Below, piece after piece: positions 22,201 to 30,699 of a DNA stretch of 64,000 nt. Position 1 is the first letter of the stretch, and each line of letters opens with the position of its first letter. The notes beneath the pieces were generated by a model. That model had not been told where the DNA came from. It saw nothing but the letters and a program-made list of their open reading frames with translations, and made no database searches. The stretch lies in NCBI GenBank assembly GCA_963555705.1, contig OY743187.1, positions 14,336,133 through 14,400,132 of the forward strand, read 5' to 3'. The translations under genes and the position numbers were made by a program. The DNA comes from Ligustrum vulgare. Taxonomy: Eukaryota; Streptophyta; Magnoliopsida; Lamiales; Oleaceae.

Positions 22201-25200
22201 ATCTGACTCTCCTTTTTTGATATGTGATCAACTTTTAAATATTCACATTATCCATATCCATTCCAAAACATGTCCAAAGCAAACATAATGGAAATTCTCA
22301 GAGAAGTGCAACATAATTAGCAATAAGTGTCAAAGGGAGTCCGTGCCAGCCACATCTGACACCAACATGGCAGCTTGTGTGTGTCACTGCTTCATAGATC
22401 AATTTAAAGCAAAGATAAGGAGAAATACCCATAACAATGGAATGTATATATGCTGCAAGTAGCAGAAAGTTTATACACAAGAGAACTGGAGCAAGTCGTA
22501 ATTTTGAAAGTTTACTGATGTGGATGTTACCGTCAAACCGTTTGTCAAACAAACTTTTAGCATTACCCTGTGAACAAAATAAAAGAACATCATATGGTTG
22601 ACCTGAGCCGAATATTGAGAAAAACTAAAATCACAATCTTCAAAATTTAACTCCAATAGCACATGGGGAAACTAGAGTTCCTGCTGGTAGACTAGATTTC
22701 CTGCTGGTAGTCAATTCATTATGTCTGCATCCCTCAATAGACCCAAAACTAAATAACCTCCTTTAAAAGATGTCAGAAAATGGCTTCAAAGACCCATTTT
22801 AAATTTATCACCAATTCAAATTTTATTCCACGTATTTCTTCTTTTGGACTAGTAGAAATTCCAAGTGCGTAGCTCGTAGATGATACATGAAAAGAAAGAG
22901 TAAAAAGTCGTTTTATGTTTCCTTTATTAAAAGGAGTCTCATGAATTAACAGATAAAACCCCGCTCCAAAATTTTCCTAGTCTTTTCCCATTTTTTTCCG
23001 TATTTTTCTTCTTTATTTTTAAGGTTTTTATTATTAGCAATTGCAGAGAACGGATGCAAACCAAGGACAAATTAAATTACTGGCAATCTTCTTCCACCCT
23101 ACCCAAAAATTTCACTTGTAAATTAATTATTGTTAGAGTATCATTTTTTCCTCGCACAAAAATCCATAACCAGTCTCATTTTCTCCATTTCCTAGCACAC
23201 GGTAGAGTCGAAAGTAGGTAATCTAAGATTTCATTAATTCTGTACAGAAAGCGAAAATTGAAAATGCGTGAAGCCAAATGAAATAACGTAATACCATAAT
23301 GTATTGCAAGTTCACTCTGAAGTGAATGTCAATAAACCTTCTCTAACACATGCTACTATCATAAACACAACGGGAATGCAATCATAAACATTTTTGGATA
23401 GTTGATGAGCAATAACAAACAAAACTCTGTAAACTTGCCATATATTTGCCTATTTATATCCACTAAGAGAAGCCCGAACAACTCAACCCAATTTAAACTT
23501 TACAGGAGACCATTAATGTAGCAGCCACAATTTCAAATCACGTCGAGTAAGGGAAATGGGACTGATTTATAAATCAAAGAACCACTCCCAATTGGTATGA
23601 GGCTTTTTGGGTGAAAGCCCAAGAACAAAGCCGTGGGGGCTAGCCCAAAGTGAAAATATCATACCAAGTGAATTGCTAATAGTATTAGAGCCTAAGCCCA
23701 GCTGGAAGTGTGGCCAAAGAGGATATTGGGGCCGGTGAGGTGGGGGTAACTGTAGGAAATCCTACATTGGCTGGAAAATGAGACTGATTTGTAACTAAAA
23801 GGATCAATCCCAATTGGTATGATGCCTTTTGGATGAAAGTTCAAGAACAAAATCGTATGGGCTAGGTCAAAGCAGACACTATCATACCAGTGGACTCGGA
23901 TGTTAAAGCTAAAATATTAAAGATAAGCCAACAATGTCCTTGGATGAAAAACTCAACTACTGAATACATCTGGATCAAGTAGCAAATGATTGCAAATAAC
24001 ATAAAAGGAAAAAACAAGAGAAACATATGTGGAACTTATAATAATGTTCCTTAAAGCTTCACGTTCTTCATAAAATTAATTTCCTAGGAGAGGTACCAAA
24101 ACGAGAAACACAAGGAATCTAAGATTTGTCACAAAAAAGTTAGCATCGCAAGATCATAGACATTGCTAAAGAACATTAGAGCATTCTGGAAATGTTGGAT
24201 TTAAACATAAACTAAGCCTCTGTTTGTTAAAAGTTTTTGGTTTAAAAACATGTTTTTTTATGTTTTCTAAGTAAAATGTGTGGTTGAAAAATGGTGAGAG
24301 AAAATGTATGTGGTTAAAAAGTGATTTGGGGAATTGTGTAGGGAAAAACATGTTTTTCCAAACGGAGGCTAAGTGAGGAATCAGAAGGACAAAAAAATGA
24401 AATCCCAATATTCCTTGAATAACACATATAGCCAAAATCAATGGCAAATCATTTTCCAAAGCATAAAAGAATCACAAGTTTAAGGAATACCTACAAGGAA
24501 AAAGGCTGTTTGCTTGTGATTATAATCGGAAGCAAGCTGTGCAGGGGTAAGGCCGGTATTATCTGCTAGCGTTAGGTCTTCCTTCTTCCCAGCTTGCACC
24601 AACACTGTGCATGCTTCTAAATTACCTCTAATAGCAGCCCAATGGAGAGGGGTATATCCTAATGTGAAATAAATGCACGAGACACTTCTGATTCAGGGTA
24701 TTAATATAACATTTTCTGAGACGGTAATTTGCTTTGTATAACTGTAAAAATGAAAATTATTTCCATAGAAAAGAACATGGCATCAAATATAAAGCATATG
24801 AACTTACCATCTTTGTCCTGCCGTCCCATATGTGCACCTAGAAATAGCAAAAGTCGTATACAGTCCGCAAAACCTTTGTATGCAGCCCTGTAATTATACC
24901 CACATAAAATAAAGAAATCAAAAGGCTTATTAATTGAAATATTTATTTTTTTAATATAAGTAAATAAATTATTTTCAAGCAACATAAGGAAGTGCAATAT
25001 ACCAATTCATGTACAAAAAAAAAACTAGAAAAAAAATTTCTACAATTTTGTATGTCCAGCAATCATTGCCTGAAATTACTAACCAAAATTCTAGGTGCAG
25101 ATACCAAGCACTAAAGCAATGCAAAAATCAATGGAAAAAATTACATATTTGCCATTACGGTGATATATATATTCAGTAACATACTTCATAACAAATTAAC

Positions 25201-28200
25201 AATAGTAAAATATCATTTAGTGCTTGATAACAGAAGCATCGGCGCCCATGGTTTAAGAGAAATTGGAGAGAGCTTAATATTCAAGTGATACATCTAAAGT
25301 GTATGGTCTAGTCGTCTGGATAACATTGAAGTCCTAACTATTTCAAATAACTTCCAAAGGAGACCAAGATCAGAGTGAGGACCTCAAGAACTTTCGGATA
25401 TCAATTAACAAATTGAAAAGAAAGTAATAAACAAAATTGTTCAACCACTTGATCTAAAAGTGTAACTTATTAGATAGACAACATTTAGCTCCTATTTGGT
25501 GCCCATTATTTCAAACCTTATTTTTTTCAAAACTCATTTTCAACCATACATTCTACTAATAAAATAATTTACACATAAACTCAAAAAGATTCCTACTTTT
25601 TAACCACACATTCTCCAAAATTTACTATTACAAACCAAATTATTTTGAAATAATGGATTTCAAACAGGGGCTTATATTATTATACAATACTATATTCAAC
25701 ACGCTCCCTTACGTTTGGGTAGGATTCATTTTTACCTTCAAAGCCTAAAACATATATAATTGATTCAAATGTAGGAATGGCAATTGGTCGGGTTCGGGGC
25801 GGGTCGCGGTCCCGCCCCGCCAAATGACCCGAATTTTTTTTTTTTTTTTTTTTAAATTGGTAATAAAATTTTAGGTGAAAAACTTAGGAGTCGAACTAGT
25901 TAGAGTTTTTAAATTTGAACTTTAAACATAATATGTATATTTGAAGGGGAAAAAAATCAATAAACAACATAATGGTACAGTGGTTATATATTCTCATACA
26001 TTTAAATTCCACCAAGGTTCAATTCTTTTAGACCTCATTAAATTTATTTTTAGTTTCTCATTTCAAAAAAAAATTCAAGGGTCACGGGTCGGGGCGGGTC
26101 GTTCGGGTTTTTTTGCCATCCCTATTCAAATGGGCATTGAGCCGAGGATTCTATCTTATTAATTGAAATATTTATTTTTTTAATATAAGTAAATAAATTA
26201 TTTTCAAGCAACATAAGGAAGTGCAATATACCAATTCATGTACAAAAAAAAAACTAGAAAAAAAATTTCTACAATTTTGTATGTCCAGCAATCATTGCCT
26301 GAAATTACTAACCAAAATTCTAGGTGCAGATACCAAGCACTAAAGCAATGCAAAAATCAATGGAAAAAATTACATATTTGCCATTACGGTGATATATATA
26401 TTCAGTAACATACTTCATAACAAATTAACAATAGTAAAATATCATTTAGTGCTTGATAACAGAAGCATCGGCGCCCATGGTTTAAGAGAAATTGGAGAGA
26501 GCTTAATATTCAAGTGATACATCTAAAGTGTATGGTCTAGTCGTCTGGATAACATTGAAGTCCTAACTATTTCAAATAACTTCCAAAGGAGACCAAGATC
26601 AGAGTGAGGACCTCAAGAACTTTCGGATATCAATTAACAAATTGAAAAGAAAGTAATAAACAAAATTGTTCAACCACTTGATCTAAAAGTGTAACTTATT
26701 AGATAGACAACATTTAGCTCCTATTTGGTGCCCATTATTTCAAACCTTATTTTTTTCAAAACTCATTTTCAACCATACATTCTACTAATAAAATAATTTA
26801 CACATAAACTCAAAAAGATTCCTACTTTTTAACCACACATTCTCCAAAATTTACTATTACAAACCAAATTATTTTGAAATAATGGATTTCAAACAGGGGC
26901 TTATATTATTATACAATACTATATTCAACACGCTCCCTTACGTTTGGGTAGGATTCATTTTTACCTTCAAAGCCTAAAACATATATAATTGATTCAAATG
27001 TAGGAATGGCAATTGGTCGGGTTCGGGGCGGGTCGCGGTCCCGCCCCGCCAAATGACCCGAATTTTTTTTTTTTTTTTTTTTAAATTGGTAATAAAATTT
27101 TAGGTGAAAAACTTAGGAGTCGAACTAGTTAGAGTTTTTAAATTTGAACTTTAAACATAATATGTATATTTGAAGGGGAAAAAAATCAATAAACAACATA
27201 ATGGTACAGTGGTTATATATTCTCATACATTTAAATTCCACCAAGGTTCAATTCTTTTAGACCTCATTAAATTTATTTTTAGTTTCTCATTTCAAAAAAA
27301 AATTCAAGGGTCACGGGTCGGGGCGGGTCGTTCGGGTTTTTTTGCCATCCCTATTCAAATGGGCATTGAGCCGAGGACCTTTGCCTCATGACATATTGAA
27401 CCACTTGATTTAAAAGCTTGAGGCTTGAGCTATTAGATATGATCACGTGTATATCTTTTAAATATTGTCTTCAACAAATATTATTTAAAATGTTTTCACC
27501 ATGTACCCCAGCACATAAAAAAAAAAAAAAAAAAAAAATCCATACCAGTGCAGAGGGCTTCTTCCATCAGTATCAGGAACATCAGGATCCGCATACCATT
27601 TTGTAACAATGTGATAAAGAAAAGTTGTCTGACCATACTGAGCAGCAACATGAGTTGTCTGCAATTAAAGATTGGTAACACTAACAGAAAGGCAAGTTTT
27701 AATCAACACACCAAACGAAAAAAAAAACATTGACTCATATTGACCAAACATTAACATGCATTTTAGAGAAAGATAGAATCCCAAGAAGACAGGAAAGAAA
27801 TCAGGCCCCATAATAAAGTGTGACCCACTTGGGCAATAACCAGGCTAAACAAAAAATATCCATTTCTGTTTGCAAAGCCACTATAGCATGAACAATTATG
27901 TTGGTATCTTCGTGTGCACGTATAGTACTGTTGGAAATGCAAATGGCATTCGAGAGACATTCAAGCTGATATTGAATAACGTGTACATCACTGTTAATCA
28001 TTAATTACAGATTTTCTGAGCAGCTTACATGGTTCAAATCGTTACCGGTATTATTATCCATAATTTACAAATAATTTGTCATTGCTCTTAGTTGAACATT
28101 TGATTGTTTCACTATAATCCGTTTCTCTAGATATTTGATTTCCGTTTTACTATATCAATTAAAGATGGAGGAGACATCCAAACCTTGGTCAACTACATCA

Positions 28201-29938
28201 AGAAAACTTGAAGCTGATCTGAGCTAGCATTAATTCATATATTGAAGTGTTCAATTAAGGGGTGATTTAGAATCAATCTGGCAAAACTGATCAGAACAAC
28301 AGTCGTGTCCTCTACTTCAGTTGATGCAGCAAGAAGAGACTAAGATAATATAAATGGTAATTAGGTCCTAGTTCTACTGATCTAAAGTTGGACTTAGATA
28401 AGGAAATAATCTATGTTAAGCAAATGGGGCTTTGGTGAACAATAGCTTTCATAGTAAATACATTTTTCCAGCACTACATGGGAAAATATTGAGCCCGTTA
28501 GGAATGATCCTCTAACGATGTAATGGTTGCAAAAGTAACCGTAAAGTGATATTTCAATTTTTAATATCTTATAGAACAATAAATTAAGCACATTGACCTA
28601 CTGAAGATAGAATAAATCTTCACAAAATTCACATAGATGACACTCAGACATTCTAAACCAGGAAAAAAAAGGTAGTTAAAGGGACAATCCCACCCTAAAA
28701 GAACGTACCAGCATTACACACTTGTTGTCATGAGTGGTTAGAAACCATAACATGATGGCATACACCATATTTACTGTTCTGACACAATTCTACATAGCGT
28801 ATACCTTGAAGAATAAGAAGATTTTAATGCAGCAATTTATTTGATTTGTAACGTTTTACAAAATGATATATTCCATTAAGACGCTGCATGTCCCTCATAT
28901 TCATCATTGTCCTCATATTTAGTAATTCTATTTCTGTGGATCAAAACAAACCTGATAGCCATATATATCAGCAATATTGACCTGAGCACCTTCTTGCAGT
29001 AAAACCTCAGCAACCTGGGTTGCGCCCCTTACTGCGCTCCAATGCAGAGCTGTTTGCCCCGTATGATCCGCCACATTAACACCACCCCCATGCTGTCAAT
29101 TATAAATCACCACATAAACAAAACAAGAAAACATTTTACATGGGAACCATTAAAAGTGTTCCAATTTTGGAATGTTTACATCACATACACATAAAAACTA
29201 GCTTAACAAACTTATAGCTTTTGTGTATAATAAAAATATAAAGTAGACGAGAAGTAGCTCAAAGTTCTTTTAACTCCAATATATCCTTCTATTTTCTTCC
29301 CATTTAAAGTTCTTGATGTTTTGTGTACTTCTTTTATGGGTGATATTAGCATATGCAAGCAACTGAATTCAGTCCATCTCAATTCCAAGTAAATGAACTC
29401 CGCCAACACCCACTCACTGCTAACAATCAATCATAAGCATCAGTGTCTTGTAGAGTCACGACTAAACGGTTGAGTATTTGCAAGAAATTTCATCTAACAG
29501 CTCAACATAGCTGACCATGACATATACAAAATGATATAAACATTCATCAAGAAAATAAATTTCAGAGCTTGAGAACTCGCTACACAATTACTAACTAAAT
29601 ATTATACTTAAAACGGTTTTGATACATATAAGAACAGCTGAACAGATATAAAGCTCGCATACCGCGATTACGTATTGCGCGGCAGCGGTACGGTTGTTAA
29701 GCGCGGCCCATTGGAGAGCATAGTAGCCAAGGGCGTCGGGATCCGAGACGGAGCAGCCCTCGCTCTCTACCAGCAGCTGCAGCTTCTCCGTGTCCCCGTA
29801 AGCCACAGCGGTGTACACATCGTTCTTCAAGCTCTTATCCTCCGTTGCAACCTCAGCTCCGCCATTCGAGACGGCTACCGACGGCTGCTGTCGATCACTT
29901 GATTCCATCTCCTCCACCTCTTCGATCTCCGACACCAT
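10044..29938 (-). CDS. TIP1: Ankyrin-repeat DHHC protein S-acyltransferase, TIP1/PAT24-like
   Basis: Thirteen exons on the minus strand, listed 5' to 3': 29663-29938, 28952-29092, 27546-27658, 24808-24887, 24495-24658, 22429-22567, 21577-21676, 14489-14555, 14069-14146, 13676-13774, 12765-12843, 12491-12639, 10044-10289. They total 1731 nt (576 residues) and all phases close. Five to six ankyrin repeats (residues about 55-260; [41 protein letters not shown]) precede membrane segments. Then come the Cys-rich domain ([17 protein letters not shown]) and the catalytic DHHC at about residues 407-410 ([13 protein letters not shown]), two more membrane segments ([17 protein letters not shown]) and the [11 protein letters not shown] motif. 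The family S-acylates proteins at Golgi and plasma membranes; Arabidopsis TIP1 controls root-hair growth. The C terminus is about 45-50 residues short of the family; see the 31-bp duplication. Confidence 0.92.
10500..10546. promoter_or_regulatory. Cluster of TTGAC pentamers in TIP1 last intron
   Basis: Alternating TTGAC and GTCAA pentamers occur at least five times within about 45 bp (TTGACTAGTCAAC, TTGACCGTTGACC). TTGAC is the WRKY W-box core. A similar cluster lies just inside the left end of the hAT element at about 51968-52020, so this may be a transposon remnant rather than an enhancer. Confidence 0.3.
10744..10920. repeat. Tourist-like MITE copy
   Basis: The ends ATGTGTTTGG and CCAAACAAGGGC are followed by TTA at 10921-10923. 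The interior has the family's TGGTTGAGATT and AAAGAGAATTTTT blocks. The left boundary is approximate. Confidence 0.55.
11010..11169. repeat. Tourist-like MITE copy
   Basis: Left GGGTTCGTTTG and right CCAAACAGAGGC are inverted ends, with TAA flanks at 11007-11009 and 11170-11172. The interior GTTTAAAAACATGTTTTTATG and AAAGTGATTTGGAGAATTGTG blocks are shared with the copies at 24216 and 35621. It abuts the P450 fragment. Confidence 0.65.
11270..11601 (+). pseudogene. Truncated cytochrome P450 fragment (CYP71-clan, CYP92-like N terminus)
   Basis: Antisense to TIP1, inside its last intron. An ATG at 11270 opens an MEYP-type start that hits a stop at 11354-11356. A shifted frame then gives the proline-rich hinge and following helix of A-type plant P450s ([50 protein letters not shown]) to a stop at 11599-11601. 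The I-helix, ExxR and heme-binding Cys regions are absent, and downstream sequence does not resume the family. It is a dead N-terminal fragment with at least one frameshift. The wording is closest to CYP92-type enzymes from memory; the subfamily is uncertain. Confidence 0.8.
12172..12332. repeat. Tourist-like MITE with TTA target duplication
   Basis: This 161-bp element has ends GGCTCTATTCGG and GAATAGAGGC flanked by TTA on both sides (12169-12171, 12333-12335). It contains the family's GTAAAATGTGTGCTTGAAAAG and AAAGTGATTTGAGAAATTGTG blocks. It lies in the TIP1 last intron. Confidence 0.8.
13231..13271. repeat. (TA)n microsatellite
   Basis: About twenty uninterrupted TA units in a TIP1 intron. 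A shorter (GT)n run lies at about 12737-12752. Confidence 0.95.
13865..14016. repeat. Short palindromic MITE in TIP1 intron
   Basis: The left TAATACTACTTGCAACCCAC and right GGTGTAAATAGAATTA ends are inverted. The inner halves CACCACACTCACATGAGATG and CATGTGAGTGTGGTG also pair, so the whole 152-bp segment folds into one hairpin. The family is unassigned. Confidence 0.7.
14903..15481. mobile_element. Copia-like solo LTR with 5-bp target duplication
   Basis: The 579-bp sequence begins TGTTGGCATATTGACCC and ends ATTCCCAACA, flanked by AAAGT at 14898-14902 and 15482-15486. Internally it has a TATA-like CCTATAAATATG and the GTAGACGTAGGCAAGTTGC / GAACCATGTAAAT signature of plant copia LTRs. No internal retrotransposon domain is present, so it is a solo LTR left by LTR-LTR recombination inside a TIP1 intron. 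Confidence 0.85.
16717..18560 (+). pseudogene. hAT (zinc finger MYM-type/TTF-like) transposase pseudogene, internally deleted
   Basis: It starts at 16717 with [18 protein letters not shown] and stops after 37 codons. The next frames give an acidic spacer, then the TTF-type zinc-finger region ([40 protein letters not shown]). The sequence then jumps directly to the C-terminal half ([27 protein letters not shown]) and the dimerisation region ([15 protein letters not shown]). Most of the catalytic core between the finger and this point is deleted, and there are several frameshifts and stops. It cannot make active transposase. Confidence 0.85.
18607..19991. mobile_element. Foldback element: about 1.4-kb long inverted repeat
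   Basis: The left arm starts GGTGGCGTTCTGTTTATATTT and the right arm ends AAATACAAACAAAACGCCACC. Arms of several hundred bases pair along most of their length (for example GACAAACCAAACGC against its complement in the left arm). The centre near 19180 contains a second nested palindrome (CGCGTTTTGAAGATTTTTTG and its complement). The right arm also carries tandem copies of a unit ending AACTTGGAACTAAG. No coding potential is seen. It is inserted just after the hAT transposase 3' end. Confidence 0.85.
20225..20558. mobile_element. hAT-type MITE with perfect 8-bp target duplication
   Basis: This 334-bp element has ends CAGTGTTCTAAA and TTTAGAACTTTG (inverted repeats with two mismatches), flanked by GGTACGGC on both sides (20217-20224 and 20559-20566). 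An internal CCTAGGCGCG block is partly repeated. It is nested at the right terminus of the hAT element and so is younger. Confidence 0.9.
20640..21337. mobile_element. Gypsy-type LTR fragment (solo LTR, left end unresolved)
   Basis: The right half closely parallels the solo LTR at 33348-34029. Shared features are a TATA box (ACTATAAATAGG), the transcription-start signature ATGAGTACTGACTTAAGCATCG, CCACCTCGGCCCCCTTT, CACGTGTTCAAGAGGGA and the terminus GATTTTGTGGTCAACA. The right border is 21337. I cannot find the matching TG start or a left target repeat, so the left part may be rearranged. Confidence 0.65.
23548..23910. repeat. Two diverged tandem copies of an unidentified repeat, about 190 bp
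   Basis: Blocks around TCCCAATTGGTATGA, TTTTGG-TGAAAG and CTATCATACCA (ATATCATACCA in the first copy) occur in the same order in two consecutive copies. The second is preceded by AAATCCTACATTGGCTGG, which resembles the plant snRNA upstream element RTCCCACATCG. Lies in TIP1 intron 5. Family not recognised; a SINE-like or snRNA-promoter-derived repeat is possible. Confidence 0.45.
24216..24369. repeat. Tourist-like MITE, best-preserved copy
   Basis: This 154-bp element has ends GCCTCTGTTTG and CAAACGGAGGC, flanked by TAA at 24213-24215 and 24370-24372. The interior is GTTTAAAAACATG, AAAATGTGTGGTTGAAAAATGG and AAAGTGATTTGGGGAATTGTG, matching the other copies. It serves as the family reference in this window. 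Confidence 0.85.
25488..25671. repeat. Tourist-like MITE in duplicated block (copy also at 26717-26900)
   Basis: Ends GCTCCTATTTGG and CAAACAGGGGC are flanked by TTA (25485-25487, 25672-25674). An extended inner inverted repeat (CCATTATTTCAAA / TTTGAAATAATGG) is present. The second tandem copy carries the same element shifted 1229 bp. Confidence 0.8.
25772..26124. mobile_element. hAT-type MITE with 8-bp target duplication (copy also at 27001-27353)
   Basis: Ends TAGGAATGGCAA and TTGCCATCCCTA are flanked by TTCAAATG on both sides (25764-25771 and 26125-26132). GC-rich subterminal blocks GGGGCGGGTC occur in inverted order. It is 353 bp, non-coding, and repeated identically in the second copy of the tandem duplication. 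Confidence 0.9.
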
Positions 29939-30048
29939 AGAGCAAGTATTCTGAAATGGTATTATGCCATTGAAAATCGGAAAACTATATGAAAAAGGGA
30001 CTGAGCCTGGTCAAACAAATCTGAGTTAACTGTTCTAATGATCAAGAA

Positions 30049-30188
30049 TAATGCTATGCACATAAAATATATGACAAACTGAATGACACACTATCCACAC
30101 ATACAGGAGGGCCCCATAGTGTGCGGATCCCCCTCTATGTGAGGGGTGTGTCATCCAATTTGTAATCCATTTTGTTTGTGTAGCATGG
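30049..30188. repeat. Palindromic MITE upstream of TIP1
   Basis: The left ATGCTATGCACA...GACAAACTGAATGACACAC pairs with the right GTGTGTCATCCAATTTGTAA...TGTGTAGCATGG. The centre CTATCCACACATACAGGAGGG is GC-richer. It sits about 110 bp upstream of the TIP1 ATG, close enough to lie in its promoter or 5' UTR. Confidence 0.65.
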
Positions 30189-30699
30189 TTCAATGATTAA
30201 TGAGAGCCGATATTCGACGGCTCATTAAAGAGGGGAGACAAGATTATTTCTTGTGTTCGATGTAAAATGTATGTTTAAAAATTAAAAAATATATGTGTGA
30301 TTAAAAAATAATTTGAAAAATTTCGTAGTTTAATTTACAATTTAATGAGGTAGTTGAATACTATAAATTGTTCTTGTAATACCATTTTTCATTTTTACGT
30401 GCATCCTTAAAATTTATGTAATAACAAAGTTATCAAATGGTGTGTCCATTTGATGATATTATAAATTTTAAATTTAATGATATTTTTAATGTCGAAAATT
30501 TGAATTATTTTGTAGTTGAAGTACTTGGATGCCGTCTCGATCGATGTATCAATTAAAAGTTTATAAATTATTTATTTTAATAGTTTACGTGTAATTTATG
30601 TGATTAATTGTTTTATTGTCTAAGCATGTTACTTTCTATTTTATTTGTTAAATTGAAAGTTGAGGGAGAAAGTTTAGTGACAATCGGAGAGTAAACAAA

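Larger units (their letters stand above)
24926..27377. repeat. 1229-bp direct tandem duplication in TIP1 intron 3
   Basis: Copy 1 is 24926-26154 and copy 2 is 26155-27377, offset exactly 1229 bp. The copies look virtually identical throughout the stretches compared, including poly(T) tracts and two embedded MITEs. The copies diverge only after GAGCCGAGGA. The unit starts right beside exon 4 (24808-24887) but includes no exon. The duplication is very recent or is an assembly artefact. Confidence 0.9.
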
